Of a DNA stretch of 64,000 nucleotides, positions 1 through 8,557 are shown piece by piece. The position numbers and the translations under genes are program-made. Every line of letters begins with the position of its first letter. The first letter of the stretch is position 1. The stretch lies in NCBI GenBank assembly GCA_025454915.1, contig JALONN010000009.1:62001-126000 (forward strand), read 5' to 3'. The DNA is from Raineya sp. (GTDB lineage Bacteria > Bacteroidota > Bacteroidia > Cytophagales > Thermonemataceae). Below the pieces are notes generated by a model. It worked only from the letters and a program-made list of their open reading frames with translations. It was not told the origin of the DNA and ran no database searches.

Positions 1-2
1 GC

Positions 3-1304
3 ATCATATTTTATAAGAAAGTACCTCCTAATAAACCCTCTGATAAAATCATTTACTATGCTCCAAAAACTTATATTAAATCTAATATAATTGAAGGGAT
101 GAATATTGACTTTTCAGATATGAGATATTTACCTAGAGAAGAATGTATCAAACCTGATACTAAAATTTGGAAAATTGCAATGTGGGGAGGAATAAATGAT
201 TGGGAATTAGTAAATTCTATAGATTCAAAATATAAAAACTTAAAATCTGTTTTTAGTAAAGAAAATAATACGAAATGGAAATATGCAACAGGTTTAAATG
301 CTGATTCAACAAAACTCGATTTTGTACCCGATAAAATCATAGATACAAGAAAAATTGATAGATATTTTTCCAGTGATTCAGCCACATACACTAATAACAA
401 AATATATAGAAAAATAGATGAAAAGTTATTTCAACCTCCTTTCATAGTTATTAAACAAGCACAAGCAAATAAACAGATAGCAGCATCTTACATTGACTAC
501 CAAGCTTACTGTCTTAGTTCTGCTTATGTTATTAATGGAGATGTAGATGATAATTTCAAGAAAGCATTAATAGGTGTTATTAATTCTACTTTTACCAAAT
601 ATTACTTATTTATGGTTGCTTCATCTTGGGGTATTGAGAGAGAAAGGGTATCCTTCGAAGAGTTATTATCAATTCCTTTTTTACTTTTAGATGAGGAAAA
701 AGTTTCTCGAATTAGTAAATTGGTTAGTACAATTATTAATATTAAAAAACTTCCTATTTCGGAGTTTAAATCTTTTTCAATAAAAGAATTAGAATCTAAA
801 ATTGACAATGTAATTTATGATATTTTAAATCTAAGTCCTGCTGATATTTCTACTATTCATGATACTTTAAATTATAACTTAGACCTTTTTGAAAATCAAG
901 AAAAATCTAAGGCTTTACATGCTGTATCACAAAAACAAATTATACAATATGGAGATAAAATAAGTCAAGAGTTAAATGATTTTTTTGATGGAGAAGATTT
1001 GTGGCTTAATTATACAATTTACAGTATTAATAAATTTACTCCCTTAATGATGATTAAACTTACCTTTAATAATACTATCAAGGAGCATATTATATCTAAA
1101 GAAAGTATTAGCGAGGAATTGAAAAAAATGGATAGGTATCTATGGGAAAAACAATCAACTAATCTTTATTTTAGAAAAAAATTAAATTATAAAACTGAAA
1201 ACGATATTTATATTATTCGACCAAATCAACGAAGATTTTGGTCGGAATCAATGGCTTTGGAGGACGCATCAGAGTTAATTCTTGAAATTTTAAACGGAAA
1301 TTAA
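3..1304 (+). CDS. N6-adenine DNA methyltransferase, C-terminal part (partial)
   Basis: The reading frame is open from the first bases of the window, so an in-window ATG at 99 is internal and the N-terminal catalytic part lies upstream. The visible 433 residues resemble the C-terminal target-recognition half of Eco57I/BREX-type adenine methyltransferases: a segment reading FIVIKQAQ, then YCLSSAYVI and a short motif NSTFTKYYL, in the order expected after the methylase core. The catalytic NPPY motif is not in the window, so the assignment rests on the recognition-domain pattern alone. It ends 2 bp before the next gene, a nuclease-like ORF, which supports a restriction-modification operon. Alternative: the specificity part of another modification enzyme. 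Confidence 0.6.
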   Translation: MIFYKKVPPNKPSDKIIYYAPKTYIKSNIIEGMNIDFSDMRYLPREECIKPDTKIWKIAMWGGINDWELVNSIDSKYKNLKSVFSKENNTKWKYATGLNADSTKLDFVPDKIIDTRKIDRYFSSDSATYTNNKIYRKIDEKLFQPPFIVIKQAQANKQIAASYIDYQAYCLSSAYVINGDVDDNFKKALIGVINSTFTKYYLFMVASSWGIERERVSFEELLSIPFLLLDEEKVSRISKLVSTIINIKKLPISEFKSFSIKELESKIDNVIYDILNLSPADISTIHDTLNYNLDLFENQEKSKALHAVSQKQIIQYGDKISQELNDFFDGEDLWLNYTIYSINKFTPLMMIKLTFNNTIKEHIISKESISEELKKMDRYLWEKQSTNLYFRKKLNYKTENDIYIIRPNQRRFWSESMALEDASELILEILNGN

Positions 1305-1306
1305 GA

Positions 1307-1918
1307 ATGAGTGATTTAAATCCTGAGATTATAAGCAAAGCTAAAAACGCTTTTGAAATAAAATGCTTTAAACTTATTATAGAAGCATATAATCAAGCTC
1401 TAATAGAAAAAAATATAGAGTTAGATTGGAATGAAAATGATATTACAGCTGAGCTTCATGAACATATGAGGGATAGTCAATCAAGAAAAAATTGGAAAAT
1501 CTCAACCAATATTGAAGAAAAAATTATTGGAAGTGTTCCAAAACAGAAATGGTTTGGGGATAAACTTTACAGGATAGATATCAGATTAAGTACTTTTAAG
1601 AAAGGCAGTGAATATGAATACTTTTTTGAAGCAAAAAATCTAAAACAAAGTGATTCTAAATTAGGACAGAGATATATTGAAACAGGAATAGACAGTTTTA
1701 TTTCAGAAAAGTATGTGAATGGTAGTTTACTTGCATATCTACTAAAAGGAGAATCCGATGTAGCTATACAAGAAATTAATAGTTTTTTAATAAAATCAAG
1801 TAGATATACAGAAATATTAAATATAGGAAAACATAAACTGTGTAACTATTACTATGAATCTAATCATCCTAATATAGGTATTTTAAAGCATCTGGTTTTT
1901 GATTTCACTAACATTTAA
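1307..1918 (+). CDS. Putative PD-(D/E)XK restriction endonuclease
   Basis: A 203-residue soluble protein with no signal peptide. It shows a plausible PD-(D/E)XK nuclease core: Glu49 in a helix, Asp91 in the strand RIDIRLS, and Glu108-Ala-Lys110 in the strand YFFEAKNLK. The E-D-ExK spacing and strand pattern are typical of restriction endonucleases. The gene follows the methyltransferase-like gene with a 2-bp gap and is followed by a terminator, so the two form the end of one operon. I infer that it cleaves DNA lacking the partner's methylation. No named family is recognised; it could also be a nuclease subunit of a larger system whose remaining genes lie left of the window. Confidence 0.5.
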   Translation: MSDLNPEIISKAKNAFEIKCFKLIIEAYNQALIEKNIELDWNENDITAELHEHMRDSQSRKNWKISTNIEEKIIGSVPKQKWFGDKLYRIDIRLSTFKKGSEYEYFFEAKNLKQSDSKLGQRYIETGIDSFISEKYVNGSLLAYLLKGESDVAIQEINSFLIKSSRYTEILNIGKHKLCNYYYESNHPNIGILKHLVFDFTNI

Positions 1919-1978
1919 TTCTTATTTAACTTGCCATTTTTCTTACTTAACTTTATTAGTTAACCTAGACAATTATTT

Positions 1979-2012
1979 AAAAGCTCTGCTGTATGGTAGA
2001 GCTTTTTCTTTT
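1979..2012 (+). terminator. Rho-independent terminator of the methylase/nuclease operon
   Basis: A 9-bp stem, AAAAGCTCT at 1979-1987 with AGAGCTTTT at 1998-2006, carries a 10-nt loop and is followed by a T-rich tract. It lies in the convergent gap between the nuclease gene and the minus-strand gene ending at 2057. Confidence 0.75.
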
Positions 2013-2043
2013 ATCAGCTCCAAACTTTACAAAATTAGAGAGT
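2005..2043 (+). repeat. Left copy of an imperfect 40-bp direct repeat
   Basis: This segment matches 13041-13080 in the same orientation. The first 12 bases (TTTCTTTTATCA) are identical, and the rest agrees except for a few substitutions and one single-base gap, ending in AGAGAGT in both. The two copies bracket the minus-strand accessory gene block. Function is unknown: an attachment-like site, a recombination scar or a shared element are all possible. Confidence 0.5.
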
Positions 2044-2056
2044 ATTAAACTTTATT

Positions 2057-3163
2057 TCAATCAGTATCTGTTCCTATAATTGAATAGACTTTGTTAGTAT
2101 CGATATGAATACAAACTATGCCTATATCCCAAGATAGTTGCCTATAAAACCACGTATTGGAGATAAATTCGAACCAAACAAAGTTGTCAAGTTCGTGAAT
2201 TATTGATGTAATGTTGTTCTTCTCAAAAGGAATTCCACACATTCCAAGAAATGAATACCAAGCTTTTAATCTGCCATAAGCACCTAGTTCACCTCTTGAA
2301 TATGCTCCTCCATTGGATGCCGTAGAATAAAGCATTGAAAATATTCTGCTTGGAGTAGCTTGAGCAATTTTCAATATTGTTTTCTCTTCAAATTCAGCTT
2401 GAAACAAAGTGCCTATGATTTCTTCTATTGGTATTTCAGGACGATTCATTTTACCACACCGAAATTCTGCTTTACCATGAGAGTTGAGTGTCCAGTCATT
2501 CAAAACTGATAGGCATTGCTTTTCTAAAAAAGGCTCTATCATTAATTCTATATTCATATTTGATGAAGCCTCCTTTTCTGTATAATCTATTGGAGCTTGA
2601 TTATTAAATAAAGGTGTAGGTCTCCCATAAGAATAATAGCTAAAATTTATTGAATACAGTTTTGTTTCAATGGTTGTTAATTGTAAAGGGAGATTGGATA
2701 ATTTAGATTTTCCAAGTTTTTCGGCTATTTTATCTAATTTTTTATCTCCAAAAAACAATTCTTTTCTAATTACTAACTCCTGAAGAATCATCCAGTAAAA
2801 ACCATGTAATGCAGAGTCGTCATCATATATGTCTACTTGATCTATTAAATCTTTCTTATCTTGATAAGCAAGCATAGATGCGATAGTTCGAAGATCTAAG
2901 CTATGAACGTATTTTCTTACCAACTTGAAAGAATAATTAATATTATCTTGCCCTAAATTTATTGCTAAAGACCTAAAAATAAGCTCTTTTTTATGTTTGA
3001 TTGCATTTTCTTCAATGCCATGCTCCTCCATAGCATTATCAAGACTTCTGTATAATTCATAAAGAATTTCTGGACTTCGCTTCCAAATTATGATTTGTTC
3101 CTGAAGCTCTTTATAGTTAGTTGGGCTTTTAAGTTTTTGAATAAATTCTTCTGTATTATTCAT
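2057..3163 (-). CDS. DUF6183-like hypothetical protein
   Basis: A 368-residue cytoplasmic protein without signal peptide or membrane segments. The N-terminal half is helical. A conserved-looking block near residues 285-310 (ASNGGAYSRGELGAYGRLKA) matches, from memory, a hallmark of DUF6183, a family of unknown function seen beside immunity-type genes. It is the promoter-distal, last gene of the minus-strand accessory block, 158 bp downstream of the Imm42-like gene. No catalytic motif could be seen. The context suggests an immunity-like or self-protection role, but that is inference only. Confidence 0.5.
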   Translation of the reverse strand: MNNTEEFIQKLKSPTNYKELQEQIIIWKRSPEILYELYRSLDNAMEEHGIEENAIKHKKELIFRSLAINLGQDNINYSFKLVRKYVHSLDLRTIASMLAYQDKKDLIDQVDIYDDDSALHGFYWMILQELVIRKELFFGDKKLDKIAEKLGKSKLSNLPLQLTTIETKLYSINFSYYSYGRPTPLFNNQAPIDYTEKEASSNMNIELMIEPFLEKQCLSVLNDWTLNSHGKAEFRCGKMNRPEIPIEEIIGTLFQAEFEEKTILKIAQATPSRIFSMLYSTASNGGAYSRGELGAYGRLKAWYSFLGMCGIPFEKNNITSIIHELDNFVWFEFISNTWFYRQLSWDIGIVCIHIDTNKVYSIIGTDTD

Positions 3164-3320
3164 AATAGTAACAATTACACATAATGTTTTTCAACTTTGC
3201 ATTTGGGCAGGCTTTTATTACTGAACTTGATAGGAAGCGTTAAATGATTTGTTATGAAATCGCATAGAAGCACATAACTCCAAGTTTGTATGCTACATGA
3301 TAGAGATATTGGCAAGTTTT

Positions 3321-3914
3321 TCATAGTTCAGGATAAGTCAAATACTCTTTTTCTATCTTGTCTAAACAACTTTCAATTGTATCAATAACAAAGTTTCTAT
3401 CAACAATTACAGAAAATAATTCACCTATTTTGTCTGCTGGGCATGGTTCTCTCCAACCTTTCCAAATGAATTTTATTTTTCCATCTAATTCTGTCATTGT
3501 AATCAGATATGCATCTGTTGTTTCATCAATTGAAATATGGCAATTAACCCAAACTTTACTATCTAATACTGGTAAATGCTTGTATTCATCTTTATGCTCT
3601 TTTTCAAGTTGATTAGACTTCCAAATAAGCTCAAATAACTCTTCGTCAGTTTTGTCTGAAAATTCAGTATGAGCAAATGAGTCAAAATTATTTTTAATTT
3701 GGTCTTTTAGATGTTTTAGTGAACTTTTCCAAGAAATCAAAAAACAGGATTCTTCTGGATCACCTATTATTTGTCCACCCAATACCAAATGACAAAAAGC
3801 ATAAGAATATCCATTATCTTTATATGTATAACCAGGAAAATACCTTATTGCAAAAGTATTTTTATCACCTATATATGTCTCATTCTGTATATTCATAAAA
3901 TTGTAGCCAAACAT
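3321..3914 (-). CDS. Imm42-like immunity protein
   Basis: A 197-residue cytoplasmic protein. The N-terminal pattern (IGDKNTFAIRYF followed by FCHLVLGGQIIGDPEE) matches my recollection of the Immunity-protein-42 family, whose members open with a GDK-x-FAI strand followed by a 'G-x-x-IGD' turn. Imm42 proteins are predicted antidotes to polymorphic or contact-dependent toxins. No toxin gene is adjacent, so it would be an orphan immunity gene. An internal Met at residue 7 is an alternative start. Family level is moderately supported; the cognate toxin is unknown. Confidence 0.55.
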   Translation of the reverse strand: MFGYNFMNIQNETYIGDKNTFAIRYFPGYTYKDNGYSYAFCHLVLGGQIIGDPEESCFLISWKSSLKHLKDQIKNNFDSFAHTEFSDKTDEELFELIWKSNQLEKEHKDEYKHLPVLDSKVWVNCHISIDETTDAYLITMTELDGKIKFIWKGWREPCPADKIGELFSVIVDRNFVIDTIESCLDKIEKEYLTYPEL

Positions 3915-4004
3915 TTAGTAGTTATCTGAATATCAATGCTTATGTTACAAAACTATCTTTCGAAGACGAGATTTACTTTTTATATATTATTAGTTTATGC
4001 TTTT

Positions 4005-4400
4005 TTATTTTTCATTCATTCGTTTTGTAATAAAATTATCTTTCTTAAGATCATAGAATGTTCCACTTGTTGAAGTACCAATTTTTTTATTGTTTGTATT
4101 TATGTTCAATATTGTATCTGTAAAATGTATTCTAATTTTGTCCCACCCAGCACCTTTCCATAGTTCAGGATTGTCTGCATTTTGAATTTCGTTCATTATA
4201 GACATTAATTCTTTTTTGTCAGTTATAACAAACATTGCATTTTCGGCATATTGAAATGCCTTACCTTCATGTTTAAAATATTCAATTTTCTTAGGTATCC
4301 CTAATTTTTGAATTTTTCCATTTTGGTCAAAAGTCAACTTTTTTCCAGAACAGTTTGTCAAGAGTAATAAAATAATAAGAATTGAAAAAGAATTAGTCAT
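4005..4400 (-). CDS. Small hypothetical lipoprotein
   Basis: A 131-residue protein with a hydrophobic N-terminus ending in a lipobox (LLTN-Cys17), so it is predicted to be exported and lipid-anchored. The mature part of about 115 residues is mixed alpha/beta and contains no motif I recognise. It lies among other small exported and immunity-like genes on the same strand. A periplasmic antidote to an incoming toxin is a possible role; there is no direct evidence. Confidence 0.5.
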   Translation of the reverse strand: MTNSFSILIILLLLTNCSGKKLTFDQNGKIQKLGIPKKIEYFKHEGKAFQYAENAMFVITDKKELMSIMNEIQNADNPELWKGAGWDKIRIHFTDTILNINTNNKKIGTSTSGTFYDLKKDNFITKRMNEK

Positions 4401-4523
4401 CTTTTAAGATTGTTTATCTGTAATGGTTATAGTTAATGGTTAGATTTGCATTCAAGCAAGCTTAGAAACCTTAATTTTGTGTATGTTCACTACCTAATAC
4501 AAAACTCGTATTAGTACAAGCAT

Positions 4524-5129
4524 TTACTTTCCATTACAGGTTTTTAAGTATTTTGTATACTCGTCTATAAACCTGTCACGTTGCTTTTTATAGTCTTCAA
4601 CGCTTTCAAAATTTCTGTATTCAGGTTTCATGTTGTTGAAGTAGAAATGAACTGTTACACCATTGCCGGGAAACATAACAAATGTCCCTAATGTACTTCC
4701 TGTTTCAATTGTTGCCCTGCTAAGTCCATAAACCTTATAACCATTAAATTCAAGTTTAATAAGGTCTTTTGTCTCCATATTCTGTGAATGTGAATTTAAA
4801 TACTTCAAGTTATCAAGAAGATTTTTTTTGTCTTTATCATAGGACTTTTTGTCTGAAAGTTCAACTTTCAAATTTACAAAAGGTGCATTCTTTTCATTGT
4901 TATATAAAATCCTGTAACCATCAATTCGTGTTACCTCTACTTCTCCCTTATCTGTTTTCACAATCCTAAATTTTTCAGAAGTTTCAGGAAGTCGATCTGG
5001 GTCGGCAGCAGTCAAATTTGTTGCATTCTTAAATGAAATGTAACATTGTCCTATTTCATTTTTAGTTGTAGAGCTTATAAGAATGCTCGTCAGAAAGATT
5101 GTTGAAAATAATATCAATTTTGATTTCAT
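4524..5129 (-). CDS. Hypothetical exported protein
   Basis: A 201-residue protein with a signal peptide (positively charged start, hydrophobic stretch to about residue 20, no lipobox Cys). The mature domain has two cysteines (near residues 29 and 198) that could form a disulfide linking its ends. Internal motifs such as YGLSRATIETGSTLGTFVMF look like a beta-rich fold. I do not recognise a family. It sits 23 bp downstream of the next minus-strand gene (5153-5554), so the two are probably co-transcribed. Confidence 0.5.
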   Translation of the reverse strand: MKSKLILFSTIFLTSILISSTTKNEIGQCYISFKNATNLTAADPDRLPETSEKFRIVKTDKGEVEVTRIDGYRILYNNEKNAPFVNLKVELSDKKSYDKDKKNLLDNLKYLNSHSQNMETKDLIKLEFNGYKVYGLSRATIETGSTLGTFVMFPGNGVTVHFYFNNMKPEYRNFESVEDYKKQRDRFIDEYTKYLKTCNGK

Positions 5130-5152
5130 ATTTTTATGTATTTGTTTTATTT

Positions 5153-5554
5153 CTATTGGTAATCATTGAAAATATTGTTCGCCCACATTTCTCTCATAAA
5201 TAGAGAAATTTTCCAACAATCTTCAATATTTTCATTATCCAAACAAGCCCAATAATGAATGGTGTATTCGTGAAGTTTAAAGTCAGCTTCTAATATTGGT
5301 TTAATTCTTTCACAATATTTCAAAAATAGTTCTTCAGTACTTTGGTCTTCTATTGCCTGAATGATAAACTCCATTAAAATGAACCTCTTATTATCATCTT
5401 TTGTCAAGTTGTAATGCAAAATATATTTTTCAATGTCATCAGGATTTCCTTCTGTATAAGACCAGTCCTGCATAGAAGAGTCATGTGGAATATTTAATTC
5501 TTCTGATAACTCATCGATAGCTTTTCTTGTCCCACATCTAAAGGTTGGCTTCAT
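5153..5554 (-). CDS. Hypothetical small acidic protein
   Basis: A 133-residue cytoplasmic, acidic, helix-rich protein with no signal peptide. Its features are a Cys near the N-terminus (FRCGTRKAIDELSEEL) and a Trp/Cys-rich C-terminal half (YWACLDNENIEDCWKISLFMREMW). Size, acidity and surroundings resemble bacterial immunity proteins, but no named family is recognised. It is followed closely by the exported-protein gene at 4524-5129. Confidence 0.45.
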   Translation of the reverse strand: MKPTFRCGTRKAIDELSEELNIPHDSSMQDWSYTEGNPDDIEKYILHYNLTKDDNKRFILMEFIIQAIEDQSTEELFLKYCERIKPILEADFKLHEYTIHYWACLDNENIEDCWKISLFMREMWANNIFNDYQ

Positions 5555-5612
5555 TTTCTTCTGTTTGTTTCTGTTTATTTTTACAATGTCTGCAAACTAC
5601 TATCAAAGGCTT

Positions 5613-6272
5613 TTACCATCTGTTCCAATAGTAAAAATCAGGTTCTTCACCCTTTTTATAAATTGCTATTCTCTCAATGGAGTTGTTGTGTCTGTTACAG
5701 TCAAAGGAAATTCCCTTTGAATAATAGTTGATATATATATTATTGGGATGGATTTCTTCTTTTTCTGGCTTACCATACATTTTTATAATTCTGTACAGGT
5801 TGTCAGTCTTTAAATATATTCCTTTATCTGTTATAGCATTAGCCGGATACAAAATGCCTATTTCTTCTATTTGTGAATCTGTGAAATTATCTTTATTACC
5901 TCCAGTGGTGGTTGAAAGAACCACAATTTTATTATTAAGAAAGAAAAATCGGTTAGTGTAATAGGTCGTAGTTTCTCCACATGCAATACCTCGATTAAAA
6001 TCAGACTGTTTTCCACATTTGTCTATAGCACTTTGTACTGTCATGTCGAGATTAAGTCCGTTCACTCCTAGTCCTGCCTGTATAATAAATTTTGTTGTAT
6101 CAATAGATATTGGCTTTTTATTAATGGAATCTGTATTAATCTCTATATTTTTCAATATGGTTACAGTTGCAAAAGAATCTTTAGGAATAGAATTATCTAC
6201 ATTGTTGGGATTGTTGGAAGATTGACAACCCAAAATCAAGAATGTCAGTATGATATAAAAAAGTCTGTTCAT
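5613..6272 (-). CDS. Hypothetical lipoprotein
   Basis: A 219-residue protein with an N-terminal lipoprotein signal (FLILG-Cys16) followed by an Asn/Ser-rich linker. The mature domain contains two consecutive segments with a shared flavour (GVNGLNLDMTVQSAIDKCG and LKTDNLYRIIKMYGKPEKE), reminiscent of domains in which a calculated threshold helix follows a short beta strand, but no family is assigned. Predicted location is the periplasmic face of a membrane. It lies 58 bp upstream of the 5153-5554 gene. Confidence 0.5.
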   Translation of the reverse strand: MNRLFYIILTFLILGCQSSNNPNNVDNSIPKDSFATVTILKNIEINTDSINKKPISIDTTKFIIQAGLGVNGLNLDMTVQSAIDKCGKQSDFNRGIACGETTTYYTNRFFFLNNKIVVLSTTTGGNKDNFTDSQIEEIGILYPANAITDKGIYLKTDNLYRIIKMYGKPEKEEIHPNNIYINYYSKGISFDCNRHNNSIERIAIYKKGEEPDFYYWNRW

Positions 6273-6418
6273 TTTGGAATTATATTTAACGTATATGACT
6301 CATAACAGATTTCAAGATGAAATATTATTAATAACTACAAATCAACAAGAGAAATAAAATATCTTGATACTGATACTTCAAGCATTATTGATTTTAATAT
6401 GATGTTGGGTGTTGTTTT

Positions 6419-6895
6419 TTATTTTTCATCATAATCAGCGTACATTAATCTCTCATCATCAAACTTTAAATGAATCATTTTTTTTATTCTTTTTTTGAAG
6501 TAATCACCTACTCCAATTAACTTGTTATACCCATCTTTTACTAGAAACCAGTTTAATTTTTCATCAGCAATTATTATATGAGCTTTAAGATGGTCTTCAG
6601 GATATAAGCTATCAATAAAATCTATATTATCTTTATAAATTCTTTGCTCTTTATCTATTGGTAAAAAATAGTATTGCTTACCATCTGTTGTTAATTTTTT
6701 TAACTGAGTCAAAACATTCGTATCATTATAGAATCTTATCTCATAAAAATTACGGAAACTAAATCCCCAATATCCATACTTTTTTAAAAAATCTTCTGAA
6801 GTTAAGTTGTGTATGTCATAGTATTCACCAATATCTATATTTTTTGAGATTTTCTGGATTATCCTATTTTTTTCTATTTCATCAGTAATTTCCAT
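6419..6895 (-). CDS. Hypothetical protein
   Basis: A 158-residue cytoplasmic protein rich in Tyr, Lys and Asp, with no signal peptide or membrane helix. It is predicted alpha/beta. No motif or family is recognised. It is flanked by the lipoprotein gene (5613-6272) and the Coq4-like gene on the same strand. Very low GC and lack of recognisable homology fit recently acquired cargo. Confidence 0.42.
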   Translation of the reverse strand: MEITDEIEKNRIIQKISKNIDIGEYYDIHNLTSEDFLKKYGYWGFSFRNFYEIRFYNDTNVLTQLKKLTTDGKQYYFLPIDKEQRIYKDNIDFIDSLYPEDHLKAHIIIADEKLNWFLVKDGYNKLIGVGDYFKKRIKKMIHLKFDDERLMYADYDEK

Positions 6896-6962
6896 TAGTA
6901 TCGTTTTTTGAGTTTTACTTATAAAAATTGATTTAAAAGATGTAAAACTAGACTCTTGATTT

Positions 6963-7490
6963 TTACTCTTCGTTCAGTCTTACCAGTGATTTTATATTAA
7001 ATTCTGTTTGTTGTTTTACTGAGTAATTTGCTACAATTTGTCTTAAAGTTGAAGTTTGGCAATGTGCATATTCTTCGATTGTCCAAGTCTTAATGGGTGT
7101 TGAATGTCTACCATTTTTGTAATCTTTATAAAATATCGTCCACAATTCTGGCAATAATAATGCTCCAAAAATAAATATTGCAAAACTTGGAATTGAGTAG
7201 TTTCTGTTTCCCAGCATAAAAGCCTGCATTCTTATTTCGTCAACAGGTGTCATATTGAATCCAAGCAAAACATGTTTCAAGTCATGACTTTCATAATTTG
7301 GAACAAGTCTTAAATTATGTTTTTCCAAACAGTTTGCAATATCTTTTCCAAGTGTACCTTCTGGAAGTTCTTGAAGTTTCTTTACTTTTTGTTCGCATAA
7401 TGTAATGTTGTGAAACTGTTCAATTATCCAAACAGACAGTTGAAATGACTTTTTAATAATTGCTCGTGCTATAATTTGGATTGTGTTCAT
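6963..7490 (-). CDS. Coq4-family protein
   Basis: A 175-residue protein that carries the Coq4 metal-binding signature HD-x2-H-x11-E exactly: His69-Asp70, His73 and Glu85, inside a segment reading HDLKHVLLGF. Coq4 is a ubiquinone-biosynthesis protein in eukaryotes and some proteobacteria; bacterial relatives outside that pathway are of unknown function. No quinone-biosynthesis gene is near, and Bacteroidota generally use menaquinone, so a role in ubiquinone synthesis is unlikely. A hydrophobic stretch at about residues 98-113 (IPSFAIFIFGALLLPE) may bury a lipid, as in Coq4 structures. Family call is good; function here is unknown. Confidence 0.65.
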   Translation of the reverse strand: MNTIQIIARAIIKKSFQLSVWIIEQFHNITLCEQKVKKLQELPEGTLGKDIANCLEKHNLRLVPNYESHDLKHVLLGFNMTPVDEIRMQAFMLGNRNYSIPSFAIFIFGALLLPELWTIFYKDYKNGRHSTPIKTWTIEEYAHCQTSTLRQIVANYSVKQQTEFNIKSLVRLNEE

Positions 7491-7564
7491 TACCCTAAAA
7501 TACCTTAACTCAAATTCCCTTTAAAAGTTAAAACCATTCTTATTACCTTTTATTCTCGTTATCT

Positions 7565-8557
7565 TTATATTTCAATCATAATCCTCCATTTAGGTATATT
7601 CAAATCTTCAATATCATAATATAAAGCTTCTCTTTCATTTATAAAGTTCCTCTGAATGTTTTCTCTCCATAATAGTTCTTTGTGGGTATCTTCAGAACTT
7701 ATAATTTTTTTACATTCATACCCATAATTTAAATCATCAATGTCATCTTCTATTAAAAAGTAATCATCATTGATATTAATGTTAAATACATTCTTGATAT
7801 GGTCTATAATTGCTTGTTTCTTATTTTCTTCATGTGCTATGACCTTTGGCAGATTAAATAATAAGAACCAAGGTATAGCATGATAACTATGAGGAGTAAT
7901 AGTATGAAAATCAGAAAACTTAAACATCGGGTCTTTTCTTTTTTTATCCTTCACTTGTTTTACTTCTGCAATGTATTGAGCAGCTATAATAGAACATCCC
8001 CAATGATAGCTTTCTAAACTATTCACATCTATACCTAAAATTTTCTTATTTATTTTAGATATATTATACCTTTCTGAGTAGTTATAAAACATATATAATG
8101 GCATGCCATTTATACTTTTAGAATAATCTATCAGTTTTTGATATTGAGTTCTCTCATCATTTTTTGTTTTACCAAAAAAATGATAATAGTTTCCGTCTTT
8201 TGGAGAAGTTTTAAGAGGGAATTTGATTGCTTTTGCCTGAATAGGAAAAGCTAAATACTTGTAATCCTCATCATCTAATTGTAAACCTATTACAATTTCA
8301 ATATCTGCACCATTTACTTTCTCATTTTTAGCCTGATATAATCCTATTGTTTTAAAGCCTCCAGTATTAACAATCTGATTTATTGAAAATATCATTTCTT
8401 CAGTAAAAGTAGTTTCATTCATGCTTCCAATACCCTTGTTTTTACAAAAAAAACGAAGTTTATCCCAAACTGTCCATGAAAATTCTTGAGCTATATAACT
8501 TAAAATATCATCATTGATACTATTTATATCTTTAAAAAAAATATTTAGTCTACTCAT
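7565..8557 (-). CDS. DUF6615-like protein with PD-(D/E)XK-type motif
   Basis: A 330-residue cytoplasmic protein. Early motifs are E48-T-T-x-T followed by G83-A-D85-I-E87 in a strand and Q107-A-K109 in the next strand, a layout that matches my memory of DUF6615 and is compatible with a degenerate restriction-endonuclease (PD-(D/E)XK) fold, with QAK in place of ExK. The C-terminal part (SYHAIPWFLLFNL) is unassigned. Its start overlaps the upstream PIN-like gene by 8 bp, so the two are translationally coupled and probably act together. I infer a nucleic-acid-targeting defence or toxin role. Confidence 0.5.
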   Translation of the reverse strand: MSRLNIFFKDINSINDDILSYIAQEFSWTVWDKLRFFCKNKGIGSMNETTFTEEMIFSINQIVNTGGFKTIGLYQAKNEKVNGADIEIVIGLQLDDEDYKYLAFPIQAKAIKFPLKTSPKDGNYYHFFGKTKNDERTQYQKLIDYSKSINGMPLYMFYNYSERYNISKINKKILGIDVNSLESYHWGCSIIAAQYIAEVKQVKDKKRKDPMFKFSDFHTITPHSYHAIPWFLLFNLPKVIAHEENKKQAIIDHIKNVFNININDDYFLIEDDIDDLNYGYECKKIISSEDTHKELLWRENIQRNFINEREALYYDIEDLNIPKWRIMIEI

